The notes under the pieces were generated by a model, which worked only from the letters and a program-made list of their open reading frames with translations, did not search any database and was not told where the DNA came from. The position numbers were made by a program, and so were the translations under genes. From Arcticibacter eurypsychrophilus (GTDB lineage: Bacteria > Bacteroidota > Bacteroidia > Sphingobacteriales > Sphingobacteriaceae), in assembly GCF_001730525.1 (NCBI RefSeq), contig NZ_MDFN01000024.1, positions 1 to 64,000 of the forward strand: a DNA stretch of 64,000 bases. The letters run 5' to 3'. The first letter of the stretch is position 1, and the number at the start of each line of letters is the position of its first letter. Of this stretch, positions 26,136 through 35,611 are shown piece by piece.

Positions 26136-27216
26136 CGTTATCTATTAGTGTTTTGTATAATTGATTTAAAGCATTTATGTAATGCTCCAGATTGTAAAAC
26201 CTATCGATAGTCTGCTTGGCATTAGTGCTTAATACTTTAAGCTCATCACGATTAGTTAAGACTTTGATGAGCTTCTCGCTTAAACTGGCATAACTAGCCT
26301 TTTCAGTGAGATAGCCATTAATGCCATTTTTAACCACAGTACCCATTGAAGCATCATTCGATACCACAGGTACACAGCCATAATTCATACTTTCAAGCAT
26401 TGCCATTGGCAGACCCTCTCCAAATAATGAGGGTAATAGGAAAATATGTGACTTTTGAAACACTTGAATCTTTTTCATGTCTCTTACAATTCCTCCATAT
26501 TTATATTGTAAGCCTTTAATAGACGAAAGTTGCTTTAAAAACTCCTCAAGATCAGGTCCTACTCCATAGATATGAATTTCCATTACTTTAAAGTATGATG
26601 TCATTTCACTTAAGCATTGGGCAATTTGAAAGATTCCTTTAGATCTCACCATTCTTCCCATGAAGAAGAAAGTCAACTTTTTAGAAAAATCTTTTTGCTC
26701 AATTTCTTTACAAAGCTTAACCGCATTTGGCATCACAGAACAGTGAATTTGATACGCTTTATGAATTTCATCTTTCTCAACCTCACTTAGAACGGCTATA
26801 CAAGATGCATTTACTAACATGCATTTTATTAAATAATAAAATATGGAATAATGGCCAGGGGGACGCATAAGAAAATACCCACCATGGATATGAAGAAGTA
26901 TTTTCTTTCTTAAAAGATACTTTCCTGTAATTAATAAGGAGCAGTCTCTTAAAATTGAAAATGGTGTTAAATCCGTATTTAAATGAATAATATCAATCTT
27001 GTGTTTTAGTATAAACAGAACAAAGCGTGGTAATAAACTGAGTTGATTCAGCAGCCATTTGAATCCTTTACTTTCTGAATCCTTTTTACCTATTATAAAA
27101 TGAAAATAGTTTTGATAAGCAGAGTTATTCGTGATTATAGTTTTTGTTAAACTGGATATACCACTGATATTTGTATTCTCATTTAAAGAAGGAGCTGTAA
27201 TCAATATTTTAAACAT
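26083..27216 (-). CDS. Glycosyltransferase family 4
   Basis: GT-B fold enzyme of 377 residues. The N-terminal half has HIHGGYFLM. The C-terminal half has FFFMGRMVRSKGIFQIAQ and the EX7E-type donor motif FGEGLPMAMLESMNYG. The donor sugar is not evident. It belongs to the exopolysaccharide operon. The 53-base overlap with the following WecG-like gene suggests coupled translation. Confidence 0.88.
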   Translation of the reverse strand: MFKILITAPSLNENTNISGISSLTKTIITNNSAYQNYFHFIIGKKDSESKGFKWLLNQLSLLPRFVLFILKHKIDIIHLNTDLTPFSILRDCSLLITGKYLLRKKILLHIHGGYFLMRPPGHYSIFYYLIKCMLVNASCIAVLSEVEKDEIHKAYQIHCSVMPNAVKLCKEIEQKDFSKKLTFFFMGRMVRSKGIFQIAQCLSEMTSYFKVMEIHIYGVGPDLEEFLKQLSSIKGLQYKYGGIVRDMKKIQVFQKSHIFLLPSLFGEGLPMAMLESMNYGCVPVVSNDASMGTVVKNGINGYLTEKASYASLSEKLIKVLTNRDELKVLSTNAKQTIDRFYNLEHYINALNQLYKTLIDNDESSKFFRDRVRPYHVR

Positions 27217-27296
27217 GAAATTGGCGATTAATGGAATGAGATACTTAATCAGATGAAAACAGGAAACCAGGCGGTATCGAATTACTGTAAAATTAT

Positions 27297-28223
27297 TTAG
27301 TTAGACTTTAATAGATAATTTTTAAAAACCCGCCAACTAATGCTTCTAAAATGAAAATAAAAATTACCTATAAAAAAGGGCACAAAATGAAAAGAATCTT
27401 CAGTAGCAATTACGGAATAATAGTAAAGATGTTTAATCGCATAGGATGATCTAAAATCGGTGAGCAAGGTGTAAGCTTCCTTGAAAGTAAGTCGTTGTTT
27501 ACCATCCAGATCATAGGCATGCTGAGGTAATTCATACACGATGGCATCATAAGAAACTAATAATTTGTAACCAGCTTTTTTTGCTCTTAAAGGCAGATCC
27601 ATATCTCCCCTATGCTTAAACCTTTTATTGTTGAATAGACCCAGATCTTTGAAAACAACATAAGGTATATACAATCCTCTTCCATACAGATCAAATGATG
27701 ATACGGTATAATTTAGTCCCAAAATACTTCTGTTCGTGCCTTGATTTATTTTTTTTTCTTTTGCAAACCAATGATGCATTAAACGACCTCCGTATAAAAT
27801 CATATTTTTGCTATCTAAAACTGAAGTTGCACAGCCAATTAAAGCCTGAGGATTGGCATCAATTGCTTGGATATAATTAGAAATCCAATTCGGTTCTATG
27901 ACAATATCATCATTCTGCAGAATAATACCCTTTAGATCAGAATAGTTGTCAAGCGCATATTGAATACCCATATTGACGGCTCCTGTCCACCATAAGTTTC
28001 CAGAACCTACCACAACATGGATTTGAGGATAATGAAGACTAATCCATTCTTTGCTGCCATCACTTGACCCATCGTCTACTACAATAATATCTACTCCATA
28101 TAAATTAGCTGATGATTCCTTGTAATAGCTAACCGCGTTCATGATGTGAGCAAGACCTTGCTTGGTCACTTCTATTCTATTATAAATAGGTATAACTAAT
28201 ACAATTGACTTTTGATTATTCAT
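27297..28223 (-). CDS. Glycosyltransferase family 2
   Basis: GT-A fold transferase of 308 residues. It has the nucleotide-binding start VIPIYNRIEVTKQ, VVDDGSSDGSKEW, the metal-binding DDI in LQNDDIVIEPNW, and a rhamnosyltransferase-like GAVNMGIQYAL block. It overlaps the polymerase stop by four bases (ATGA), so it is in the same operon. Sugar specificity is not readable. Confidence 0.88.
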   Translation of the reverse strand: MNNQKSIVLVIPIYNRIEVTKQGLAHIMNAVSYYKESSANLYGVDIIVVDDGSSDGSKEWISLHYPQIHVVVGSGNLWWTGAVNMGIQYALDNYSDLKGIILQNDDIVIEPNWISNYIQAIDANPQALIGCATSVLDSKNMILYGGRLMHHWFAKEKKINQGTNRSILGLNYTVSSFDLYGRGLYIPYVVFKDLGLFNNKRFKHRGDMDLPLRAKKAGYKLLVSYDAIVYELPQHAYDLDGKQRLTFKEAYTLLTDFRSSYAIKHLYYYSVIATEDSFHFVPFFIGNFYFHFRSISWRVFKNYLLKSN

Positions 28224-29500
28224 GCTGATTGCATTAAAGGCTTACCTGGGATAAACTTTATGGACTGACCTGTAAAATCAAGGTCTATTGAGCTGAGAAA
28301 AAATAATGCCCAAAAGAAATTAAACCGGAAATAGGTCTCACTAAAGGCTAACACCAATATTGTAATCAAAGCGCAGGAGGCTATCCACTTTTGTTTAGCT
28401 CCGAATTGATTAACTTGTTCAAATGCTCCTTTGAGCATAGCGACGTAGAAGATGAAACAAGGGATCCCCAAGCGCACTAATTGATCTGTTATCCCATTAT
28501 TTCTTAAAACTTCTTTATCAACTGTCCCAATGCGTGTCATTGGATGGGATCCTCTGCCGAATAATACGTAAACCGTCTTCTCAAATAATTCTTTAATATC
28601 TAAATATGCGCTAGCCATCCTCGTATCTCCACCTTTCAACAAAACATCAATTTGAATATTATCAATTTCAATCTGAATCTTTTTCCCCAGGAAACTCAGG
28701 CTAACGAACAAGATAATGAACGATACGCCTCCAAATAATAGGGTGAAAAGTTTCATCACCATGGATTTGATTTTAATATAGTAGTAAAGCATGACAAAAA
28801 TTAAAATGCTGAGGTAGGCTGTAGTTGAAAACGTCGTAATAATAGCTAGCATTAATATGCAGTTTTTCCAGGAAAACATTTTATTGTCTAACAGCACGTT
28901 AAACATAATCGACAAGACAAGAAATCCACCAAAGGCACCTGGTTCCCAAAAGGGACCGCTGTTTCTTACCAACATTAAAAAATCGCCAGGAAAATTTAAA
29001 AAGAAGATATTGTGAGCAACACTTTTAAAATTATAAAACATGACTTCTGTTTCATAATGAATAGGTGATTTGCTAATGTAGAAATTATAGATATTGAAAT
29101 TAATTAAGATAGGAATAAACAGAACCAGGGCAATGACAGTGAACCACAACATTATCCTTTGAAAGATGTATACGAAGTCTATTCCTAATGTAGCAATGCT
29201 AAAAGCACCTGCAAAAATCAGCATACTTTGATAGGCAAACGTGGTAACGTACATGCTTCCAAAATATAAGGTTTGAATAAGCAGTAACAGACAAAAAGTG
29301 CTGATTAGCAAATAAAACCTACCTGTGATCGTTTTCCTCCATAAAACAAATCCTCCTATAGCCAGCATGAATGTGATAATATCACCTGTCTTTCCTTGAA
29401 AAAGAGGAAACCCGGAAGTGGAAAGCAATGCAAATACTAAGATATGTTTATAGAAGTTCTCGAAACTTAATTGATTTGTATCTCTTGTAATATTCTCCAT
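28220..29500 (-). CDS. O-antigen polymerase-like membrane protein (Wzy)
   Basis: About 426 residues, with roughly ten or more hydrophobic segments along most of the length and a larger hydrophilic loop (about 300-340) carrying RMASAYLDIKELF and GRGSHPMTR. This is the usual layout of Wzy polymerases, which are recognised by topology and context rather than sequence. The ATG at 29500 is preferred; an in-frame TTG at 29512 would overlap the upstream stop. Its place between a flippase, glycosyltransferases and Wza/Wzc supports repeat-unit polymerisation in the periplasm. Confidence 0.78.
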   Translation of the reverse strand: MENITRDTNQLSFENFYKHILVFALLSTSGFPLFQGKTGDIITFMLAIGGFVLWRKTITGRFYLLISTFCLLLLIQTLYFGSMYVTTFAYQSMLIFAGAFSIATLGIDFVYIFQRIMLWFTVIALVLFIPILINFNIYNFYISKSPIHYETEVMFYNFKSVAHNIFFLNFPGDFLMLVRNSGPFWEPGAFGGFLVLSIMFNVLLDNKMFSWKNCILMLAIITTFSTTAYLSILIFVMLYYYIKIKSMVMKLFTLLFGGVSFIILFVSLSFLGKKIQIEIDNIQIDVLLKGGDTRMASAYLDIKELFEKTVYVLFGRGSHPMTRIGTVDKEVLRNNGITDQLVRLGIPCFIFYVAMLKGAFEQVNQFGAKQKWIASCALITILVLAFSETYFRFNFFWALFFLSSIDLDFTGQSIKFIPGKPLMQSA

Positions 29501-29508
29501 ATTGATGA

Positions 29509-30339
29509 TCAAGAATATGCTTCTATAAATTTAATCCAAAATGAACGGTTATAAGTCTCCCATGCGTGGCATCCAAAAGGCAACTGATTATTGTTCATTT
29601 TGAACAACTCATCCGGCATCACTTCAAAGCTAAATTTCATTGCAGTTTGAGGCTGAGCTACTTTAAACCATGGAAAAATTTTTGGAACCACTCTACCATA
29701 AAACTCATCTTCCCAACCAACAAAATTTCTTATATATTTAATAGCGGTATTGGCCAGAATGTTGTTCTGTAATAAGGGATATTTTTTAGGATTGTATCTA
29801 TTATTTATATAATGCGCCAATTTATGAAATTGTACAAAATAACGTTTGCTAGCAATCTTTCGAAATGACTGTACCTTTCTTAATGAAAATCCGCCATTTC
29901 CTGAACCATTAAACTCAAGGGGAAAAGAAGGCTGATTTGTTCCTTTAAACCATGGAGCACCGATATAATCGTATCCTTGATTACACCAGTAATCTAAATC
30001 ATCTTTAAAGACAAATGCGTCCAATTGATGAATTAAAATATAATCAAAATCTAAAAAACTATCATATAAAACCTTGGATAAGCATAATCTATTATAACTA
30101 CTGTGTCCGTTAAAATATTTTTTTTGAAATGCTATACATTTGATTTCAAGAGGAGCCATGAAATCTAAATATGCTTTTGGATTGAATTGTACTCCATGAA
30201 TAAATAGGATAGGTCGCCCGTTCAACACCTCTGTCACCCTTTTAAGGGATTTAATTTCCATCTCGGAACACAATTCAAATGGCTTATAAACAGGAACCAC
30301 TATGGCAACCTTTCCAGGATAGATATCTCCAAAACTCAT
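29509..30339 (-). CDS. DUF5672 family glycosyltransferase-like protein
   Basis: 276 residues. The conserved DUF5672 core is visible: YILIHQLDAFVFKDDLDYWC, GYDYIGAPW and SGNGGFSLRK, and a C-terminal PFGCHAWETYN. The family is found in polysaccharide clusters and is regarded as glycosyltransferase-like, with the DAF segment as a possible metal site. No biochemical role is firmly known. It lies between the flippase and polymerase genes on the same strand. Confidence 0.82.
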   Translation of the reverse strand: MSFGDIYPGKVAIVVPVYKPFELCSEMEIKSLKRVTEVLNGRPILFIHGVQFNPKAYLDFMAPLEIKCIAFQKKYFNGHSSYNRLCLSKVLYDSFLDFDYILIHQLDAFVFKDDLDYWCNQGYDYIGAPWFKGTNQPSFPLEFNGSGNGGFSLRKVQSFRKIASKRYFVQFHKLAHYINNRYNPKKYPLLQNNILANTAIKYIRNFVGWEDEFYGRVVPKIFPWFKVAQPQTAMKFSFEVMPDELFKMNNNQLPFGCHAWETYNRSFWIKFIEAYS

Positions 30340-30362
30340 ATGTCTTATTTTGCTGTTAAATA

Positions 30363-31733
30363 TTATACCGTTGTAAGATCAGCAGTAACTTTTTCTGCCA
30401 TCTTACTTTTTAGTATATGGTATGATTGTATGGAAAGGATTAGAGAGCTGGGAATCATACACAGGATATTGGCTATACATATTGTAGCTATTCCCCAGTC
30501 CGTATTTTTAGCTAAGTATATAGTTAATGGAATATTGACAATGCCTCCGAATACAGCAGCATAGAGCTGTAATTTTATATTTCCAATTCCATTTAAAAAA
30601 TAAGAAAAGACATCATTAAATCCTATTTGAAAATTATACATGATCAATGAAACAACGAATATAGGAGTGACATATATAACATTGCCCAACCACAATTTCA
30701 ATACAGGAGCGTAAAGATAAAATAGAATAACACTGCCAAATAAAAGCAGAATATTAATTAAGGTCATCTTTATTATCGTATTTTTTATCCACTTATAATC
30801 CTTTTGGTACCAGGCATTTGTGTATGCCCCCCATAAAGGTGTGAGTAAAATATTAAAGGCAAGTAAAGTGCTACCATAATATTTAGAAACAATATTGAAA
30901 GTAGTTACATCCTGCATCGTATACAAATTAGCAATTAAGAAATTTGATGTTGATAAAATGATGACTGCTATTAATTGCAATAAGAAAAATTGAAAACCTA
31001 ATCCTAATAAATCATTTTTTAATTTATAATCTAAATAACTTCTTTTAGGCGATAACCATTTGTATCTGGTTCTAAAAAGAATAACAGTATAGATCATCAA
31101 TAGCAAAACCGGGACACCACATATGCAAAATATAATAATGTAGAAGCTGATAATATTTAAAGTATAGAAAATATAAATAACAATTAAAGTGATAAAGCTG
31201 GATATTGGAAGTATGGAATCGCTCAGGTAGGACTTTTGATCAGCCAGTAAAATCACATTTATGAGCTGTAATATAAACCGCACAATAAAAAGAGCGATAA
31301 TCACATACATGCATTGATTTAAGTTATGTACATCAACCAATCGTAAGTTTAAAAACGAGTACCAGTTAATAAAGGGAGCCAAACAGCTATAAATAACCAG
31401 AACGCCCAAAAAGATCAGGGTAATAAAAAAATATGCTGTGCTTACATATTTCTTCGCCAATTCCTGTTTGTTTTCTGCAATGCATTTCCCCAATTTATTA
31501 CGTAATCCATTCCCGATTCCTACATCAAAGAATGAGATCCAGTTAACAATAGAGGTGATAGTTAAAATAATACCATATTCTTTTGCTGTTACTGCTTTTA
31601 AGCATAAAGGGACAAGAATAAAGGATACTGATATAGAAAAGATCTTAAAAAAAGAAGATATAAAACTATTGTACAATAAATTATTCGTCCGGCTGGTTCT
31701 AATAGGTATTTTGTTGAATATACTAAGAATCAT
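30363..31733 (-). CDS. Polysaccharide flippase (Wzx-like, MOP superfamily)
   Basis: About 456 residues with some 12-14 predicted membrane helices. The N-terminal part has the PST/MATE-like start (SVSFILVPLCLKAVTAKEYG followed by FDVGIGNGLRNKLG). It would move lipid-linked repeat units across the inner membrane for the Wzy polymerase. The start at 31733 (MILSIFNKIP) is preferred because the longer frame from 31781 adds a basic stretch of no recognisable role. The substrate is unknown. Confidence 0.85.
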   Translation of the reverse strand: MILSIFNKIPIRTSRTNNLLYNSFISSFFKIFSISVSFILVPLCLKAVTAKEYGIILTITSIVNWISFFDVGIGNGLRNKLGKCIAENKQELAKKYVSTAYFFITLIFLGVLVIYSCLAPFINWYSFLNLRLVDVHNLNQCMYVIIALFIVRFILQLINVILLADQKSYLSDSILPISSFITLIVIYIFYTLNIISFYIIIFCICGVPVLLLMIYTVILFRTRYKWLSPKRSYLDYKLKNDLLGLGFQFFLLQLIAVIILSTSNFLIANLYTMQDVTTFNIVSKYYGSTLLAFNILLTPLWGAYTNAWYQKDYKWIKNTIIKMTLINILLLFGSVILFYLYAPVLKLWLGNVIYVTPIFVVSLIMYNFQIGFNDVFSYFLNGIGNIKLQLYAAVFGGIVNIPLTIYLAKNTDWGIATICIANILCMIPSSLILSIQSYHILKSKMAEKVTADLTTV

Positions 31734-31828
31734 CTTATGTGCTTTTCGTCGGTTTGAATCTCTAATTGCCTTTCCGCACAAGTTGAGAGGAGGTGATACT
31801 AGTTTAAGTAAATCCTTAGCTATAGTGC

Positions 31829-34141
31829 TTAGGAATACCCATATTTTTTATACCCATATCCATAGTTTGTACTACTGGATCCATTAAATATAATATTAAC
31901 ATTTGGTAAGCGTTGCTGCTCATTAAGCGTATTGATATAATCCAGTTCTGCCTTGTTTGTATAGGCCCGCCGAACCACATACAGTGTTACATCAACAAAG
32001 CGGGTAAGCAACAATACATCAGTGACCAGGCGCATTGGAGGACTATCAATAATAATATGTTCATAATTATTTTTTAAGTATACCATTAACTCTTCCAGTC
32101 GGTAACTTTCCAATAGCTCTGGTGGATTTTGGGACACCGGACCACATGTTATAATGCTCAGATGAGGCAGTGAAGCTGAACTTTGAATAATTTCTTCTTT
32201 ACTGCAATTTCCATTTAAATAAGTAGTTACGCCTGGATGAGTTGCCGTTAATTTAAATAAATCAACAAACTTCGGCTTGCGGAGATCCATTTCCAGAATT
32301 ATTGTTTTCTTACCTGAGAAAGCCAATGCACTGCTTAAATTAACGCTCACGAAACTTTTGCCCTCACCTGGAACACTTGAGGTTACCAAAGTCACCTTTC
32401 CATTTTTATTATTTAGTTGAAGATAATAGAGGTTGGTTCGTAATGATTTAAATTGCTCATTAATGGCAAAAGTGCTTTCAGAATTAAAGCCAATCAGCTG
32501 TTTGCTTTTTTGAAAGGAAAGCTCAGATAAGATAGGAATGGGTGTAGCCGCATATATTTCTTGTGTCGTTAAAATATTATTGCTTAAAATGTTTTTCGCT
32601 ACGAAGAATGCAGCTGGTAATCCCAATCCTAGCATGACTGCAATTCCAATTATAAATGGCACATTAGGCCATGTTTTACCCTCAGAATATGCTTGGTCAA
32701 TTACCCGGTCATTAGCCAGAGTAGAAGCATAATTTACAGAAACCTCTTCTCTCTTTTGCAATAGATAAACATACAGATTTTCTTTAGTTGATTGTTGCCT
32801 TTTAATGCTGACGAATTGACGCTCCTGAACTGGAATGTTTTTAATTGATGATTCAAAACGTGAATTAAGTGATTGCAAATTAGACCTCTGATTAAGTAAA
32901 GATGACTTTATATTACTTACATTATCTCTAAGTGCTCCTCTGGTTGTCGCAATTTGCTTGTTAATGATTTCAAAATCTGGATTTGTTTCTGGTGTAGTTG
33001 CCGATAGCTTATCGTGCTCAAGCTGAAGATCTGATAATTTTTCAATTAAGCTGTTTAATCCAGGGTCCACAATTCCTAATGTGGCAGGCAATTTACCATG
33101 GTTTCCGGGGGTATTAACATACCTTTCAATCCCATTAATCACACTTAATTGAACATCTACTTCATTTAAACGATTGTCGTTGGTTTGCTGGTTTTCAAGA
33201 TCAACTTTAGTTACCGAGCTTACATCAGGCATTGCCTGACTACTTTTAAAACCTTCTAAATTCTTTTCAGCTTCAGTTAGTTGACCGGATAATAAGGCAA
33301 GTCTATCATCAAGAAACTGCAAAGCCTTTTGAGCTTCACGTTGTTTATAGTTCATAGATGCAGTATTGTAAACTACAATAAGATGATCAAGAAAATCAAT
33401 TCCACGTTGTTCTATCTGATCTTTAATGGTTAAGCTTACCGCAGAAGTTAATTTGTTTACTAGATTAACATCTATTGCCTTCCTGTATTGTAAGGCCAGT
33501 GCCCCCTTATCCAATATCTTTATTTTAAAATCTTTGGATTCATCCGGATAAGAATTTCTAATAAATTCAAGTTTCCATGTTCCCCAATTATTTTTTATTG
33601 CTGAATTATAAGCGTATTCCTTCTTCTCACCATCCGGCAGTTTTAAATAGAAATAATTTTTATCCTTTAAACTTAGTTCAATCTCCGGAGCAACTTTATA
33701 ATGCCCTGCTTTAATGAGCGTAAACTTGACCGGATTAGTTTTGTAAATATCTTTATAAAATAGCAATCCCTGCTTTTGCTGATAAACAACCCATAATTGC
33801 ATATCGTTGATCACTTGCCCGATCAACTGTTTTGATCTAATAATCTCAATCTCATTTTCAACTATTTTTAACGACTGCGTTAAATCAAGCTCATGTAATA
33901 CTGATTGCTGATTGGGGTTTCTTGTTTCATCTTTAATTAATATCGTAGCATTAATTTCATAAGCAGGTTTTGCAACTTGCAGATATAGAAATGCACCAGC
34001 CAGAGCTAAGAATAAGGTGACACTTAACATCCGCCAGTGAGTAAAAACTTCGGATAGAGTGTGCCTTATATCGAAACCTTTACTTTTCTGCTGCACAACG
34101 GTATTTGAACCTAATAGATTGGTGGAATTCTGCATCATCAT
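31829..34141 (-). CDS. wzc: Polysaccharide co-polymerase with tyrosine autokinase (Wzc)
   Basis: Inner-membrane Wzc of about 770 residues. An N-terminal Wzz domain has membrane segments near 40 and near 500, with a long coiled-coil periplasmic part between. A BY-kinase domain follows: Walker A SSVPGEGKSFVSVN, Walker A' IILEMDLRKP and Walker B HIIIDSPP. The tail is tyrosine-rich (NYGYGYKKYGYS), the usual autophosphorylation cluster. It controls chain length and export with Wza. No Wzb phosphatase is seen nearby. Tandem ATGs occur at 34141-34135; 34141 lies directly after the wza stop. Confidence 0.93.
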   Translation of the reverse strand: MMMQNSTNLLGSNTVVQQKSKGFDIRHTLSEVFTHWRMLSVTLFLALAGAFLYLQVAKPAYEINATILIKDETRNPNQQSVLHELDLTQSLKIVENEIEIIRSKQLIGQVINDMQLWVVYQQKQGLLFYKDIYKTNPVKFTLIKAGHYKVAPEIELSLKDKNYFYLKLPDGEKKEYAYNSAIKNNWGTWKLEFIRNSYPDESKDFKIKILDKGALALQYRKAIDVNLVNKLTSAVSLTIKDQIEQRGIDFLDHLIVVYNTASMNYKQREAQKALQFLDDRLALLSGQLTEAEKNLEGFKSSQAMPDVSSVTKVDLENQQTNDNRLNEVDVQLSVINGIERYVNTPGNHGKLPATLGIVDPGLNSLIEKLSDLQLEHDKLSATTPETNPDFEIINKQIATTRGALRDNVSNIKSSLLNQRSNLQSLNSRFESSIKNIPVQERQFVSIKRQQSTKENLYVYLLQKREEVSVNYASTLANDRVIDQAYSEGKTWPNVPFIIGIAVMLGLGLPAAFFVAKNILSNNILTTQEIYAATPIPILSELSFQKSKQLIGFNSESTFAINEQFKSLRTNLYYLQLNNKNGKVTLVTSSVPGEGKSFVSVNLSSALAFSGKKTIILEMDLRKPKFVDLFKLTATHPGVTTYLNGNCSKEEIIQSSASLPHLSIITCGPVSQNPPELLESYRLEELMVYLKNNYEHIIIDSPPMRLVTDVLLLTRFVDVTLYVVRRAYTNKAELDYINTLNEQQRLPNVNIIFNGSSSTNYGYGYKKYGYS

Positions 34142-34142
34142 A

Positions 34143-34919
34143 TTATCGGTACAAGTTTGATAGAACAATTGCTATAATAGATAGTCCTGATAGTACAAGG
34201 GTAGCAGTTCGATAACCCCGATCAACTGTTGCATATTTTGTGCGGTCTGGCTGCACATAGATCTCATCGTTATTCTTTAAGTAATAATAGGGGGAATTGA
34301 ATATATTTTTAGATGTTAAATCAAGCCTTACAAATTTTCGCTTTCCGTTCTCTGTTCTGATAATTAAAACATTGGTACGTTTTGCGGTTATGTTCAAATC
34401 ACCAGCCATACTTATAGCCTGTGTGATGGTCGTATGTTCATTCTGTAAAGTATACACATCTGGTCTTAAAACATCCCCTAAGACTGAAACATTGAAATTA
34501 ACAATCCGGATGTTTACAACAGGATCCTTATAATAAGTTAATAGTAGCGTGTTAAGCTTATCGCGCAGCTGTAATGTAGTTAAGCCAGCTGCTTGCAAAG
34601 TACCAATTAACGGCAAATGAATATTACCATTCTCATCAACAGGATATCCTATTAAGGGATTATCTGGGGCAACTGTAAAATTTCCCTTAACATTACTCAG
34701 GTTATAGTTGAATATCGACGACGATTCAGGGTTCCTGCTAATCACATTAATAGCCAGAATATCGTTTGCCCTTATTGCAAGTGGTGAATAATTTAACACA
34801 TTCTGGGTGATGGAATCTTTTTGAGCCAAATCTTGAAAATAAGGTATGGTTTTATATGAACCACATGAAGTTAATATCAAGAGTAAGATAAAGGAGTAAT
34901 TAATACTAAGTTTGGGCAT
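34143..34919 (-). CDS. wza: Polysaccharide export outer-membrane lipoprotein (Wza/BexD)
   Basis: 258 residues with lipobox LILTSCGS (C19). A polysaccharide export domain follows (YPVDENGNIHLPLIGTLQAAGLT) and one SLBB domain (VNFNVSVLGDVLRPDVYTL). A C-terminal hydrophobic segment (about 235-255) is typical of the Bacteroidetes form. It is the first gene of the exopolysaccharide operon on the minus strand, so the operon promoter should lie in the 690-base region above 34919. Confidence 0.92.
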   Translation of the reverse strand: MPKLSINYSFILLLILTSCGSYKTIPYFQDLAQKDSITQNVLNYSPLAIRANDILAINVISRNPESSSIFNYNLSNVKGNFTVAPDNPLIGYPVDENGNIHLPLIGTLQAAGLTTLQLRDKLNTLLLTYYKDPVVNIRIVNFNVSVLGDVLRPDVYTLQNEHTTITQAISMAGDLNITAKRTNVLIIRTENGKRKFVRLDLTSKNIFNSPYYYLKNNDEIYVQPDRTKYATVDRGYRTATLVLSGLSIIAIVLSNLYR

Positions 34920-35388
34920 CTAATCAAAATTAAACAGTAAAATTATTTGTTGATTTGGTATTGTTAAGCAATTATGATGTCAATTCTTCTAATATATAAT
35001 GAGACTTGAGCATTTTAGTGAACATAATCGAGTTATAGTACTCGTTTTTCGGCAGTATTATTATACATGTAGGGTGTGTTTGTTTTGTAATAAATACAGC
35101 TTCGCCAGTCCACTTACAGAGTCAATTAAAAATTTCATAAAGTGCATCCCTATATTTTCTTTGTTTTATCTCTAAAAATTCAGCGATACTTTATACTTCT
35201 AAATTAAACGATGTTTACTTAAATTTCACTGTTTTTAGAATAAGTACTTAAACTGTAAAATTTTATGAAAAATGGTCGTAAAAAGAGGAATTAAAGTGTG
35301 CAAAATGAGGAACAATGAGAGGCAATGAGATTTATTTTCTGATGTAAATTCTCAAACTGTGCTATTTTTCTGCAAAATATTGCATTTT

Positions 35389-35467
35389 GTTTCTTGTTTA
35401 TCAGGTTTAGTCTAATTATTTCAGAGCGAATAATTGGACTAAACCTGATAAGCAAGAAATCTTTTTA
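35389..35467 (+). terminator. 32-bp hairpin with T-tract on the plus strand
   Basis: Arms 35390-35420 and 35429-35459 match at 29 of 31 positions around an eight-base loop. Both mismatches, and one further flanking pair (35389/35460), become G-U wobble pairs only in a plus-strand RNA. The stem is followed at once by TCTTTTT on that strand. This is the form of an intrinsic terminator for a plus-strand transcript, although both neighbouring genes are on the minus strand. Confidence 0.6.
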
Positions 35468-35561
35468 AGTGTTATTCTTTAAATATTTATTGAAAATATT
35501 TCTTTACGTGAGCTTAGTTCAAGCTATTGAAGTATTAGAGAATTAGAGTAAGGTTTTTTAA

Positions 35562-35598
35562 GGATGCATACAAAAGATAATAGCTTTTGTATGCATCC
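35562..35598. terminator. 15-bp perfect hairpin after the LLM oxidoreductase gene
   Basis: GGATGCATACAAAAG at 35562-35576 pairs perfectly with 35584-35598 around a seven-base loop. It starts 14 bases after the stop of the minus-strand LLM oxidoreductase gene and probably ends its transcript. No clear T-tract follows on the minus strand. Confidence 0.65.
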
Positions 35599-35611
35599 AA
35601 TTTTAATTATC

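Larger units (their letters stand above)
34920..35611. other. Long intergenic region upstream of the exopolysaccharide operon
   Basis: No protein gene is seen. The region should hold the promoter and leader for wza on the minus strand. It contains two strong hairpins, annotated separately (35389-35460 and 35562-35598), and a smaller one at 35029-35044 (CGAGT/ACTCG followed by five T on the plus strand). Short near-repeats of the type AATGAG occur around 35305-35330. A TAnnTTTG match at 34925-34932 is too close to the wza start to serve it. Confidence 0.6.

Noticed and set aside
31438-31887. 149-codon open frame on the plus strand
   Set aside because: It lies antisense to the flippase gene and the start of the intergenic gap. 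No recognisable domain; the minus-strand gene explains the region.
34925-34932. TAnnTTTG box upstream of wza
   Set aside because: It is only about five bases before the wza ATG, so transcription would start at or inside the gene.
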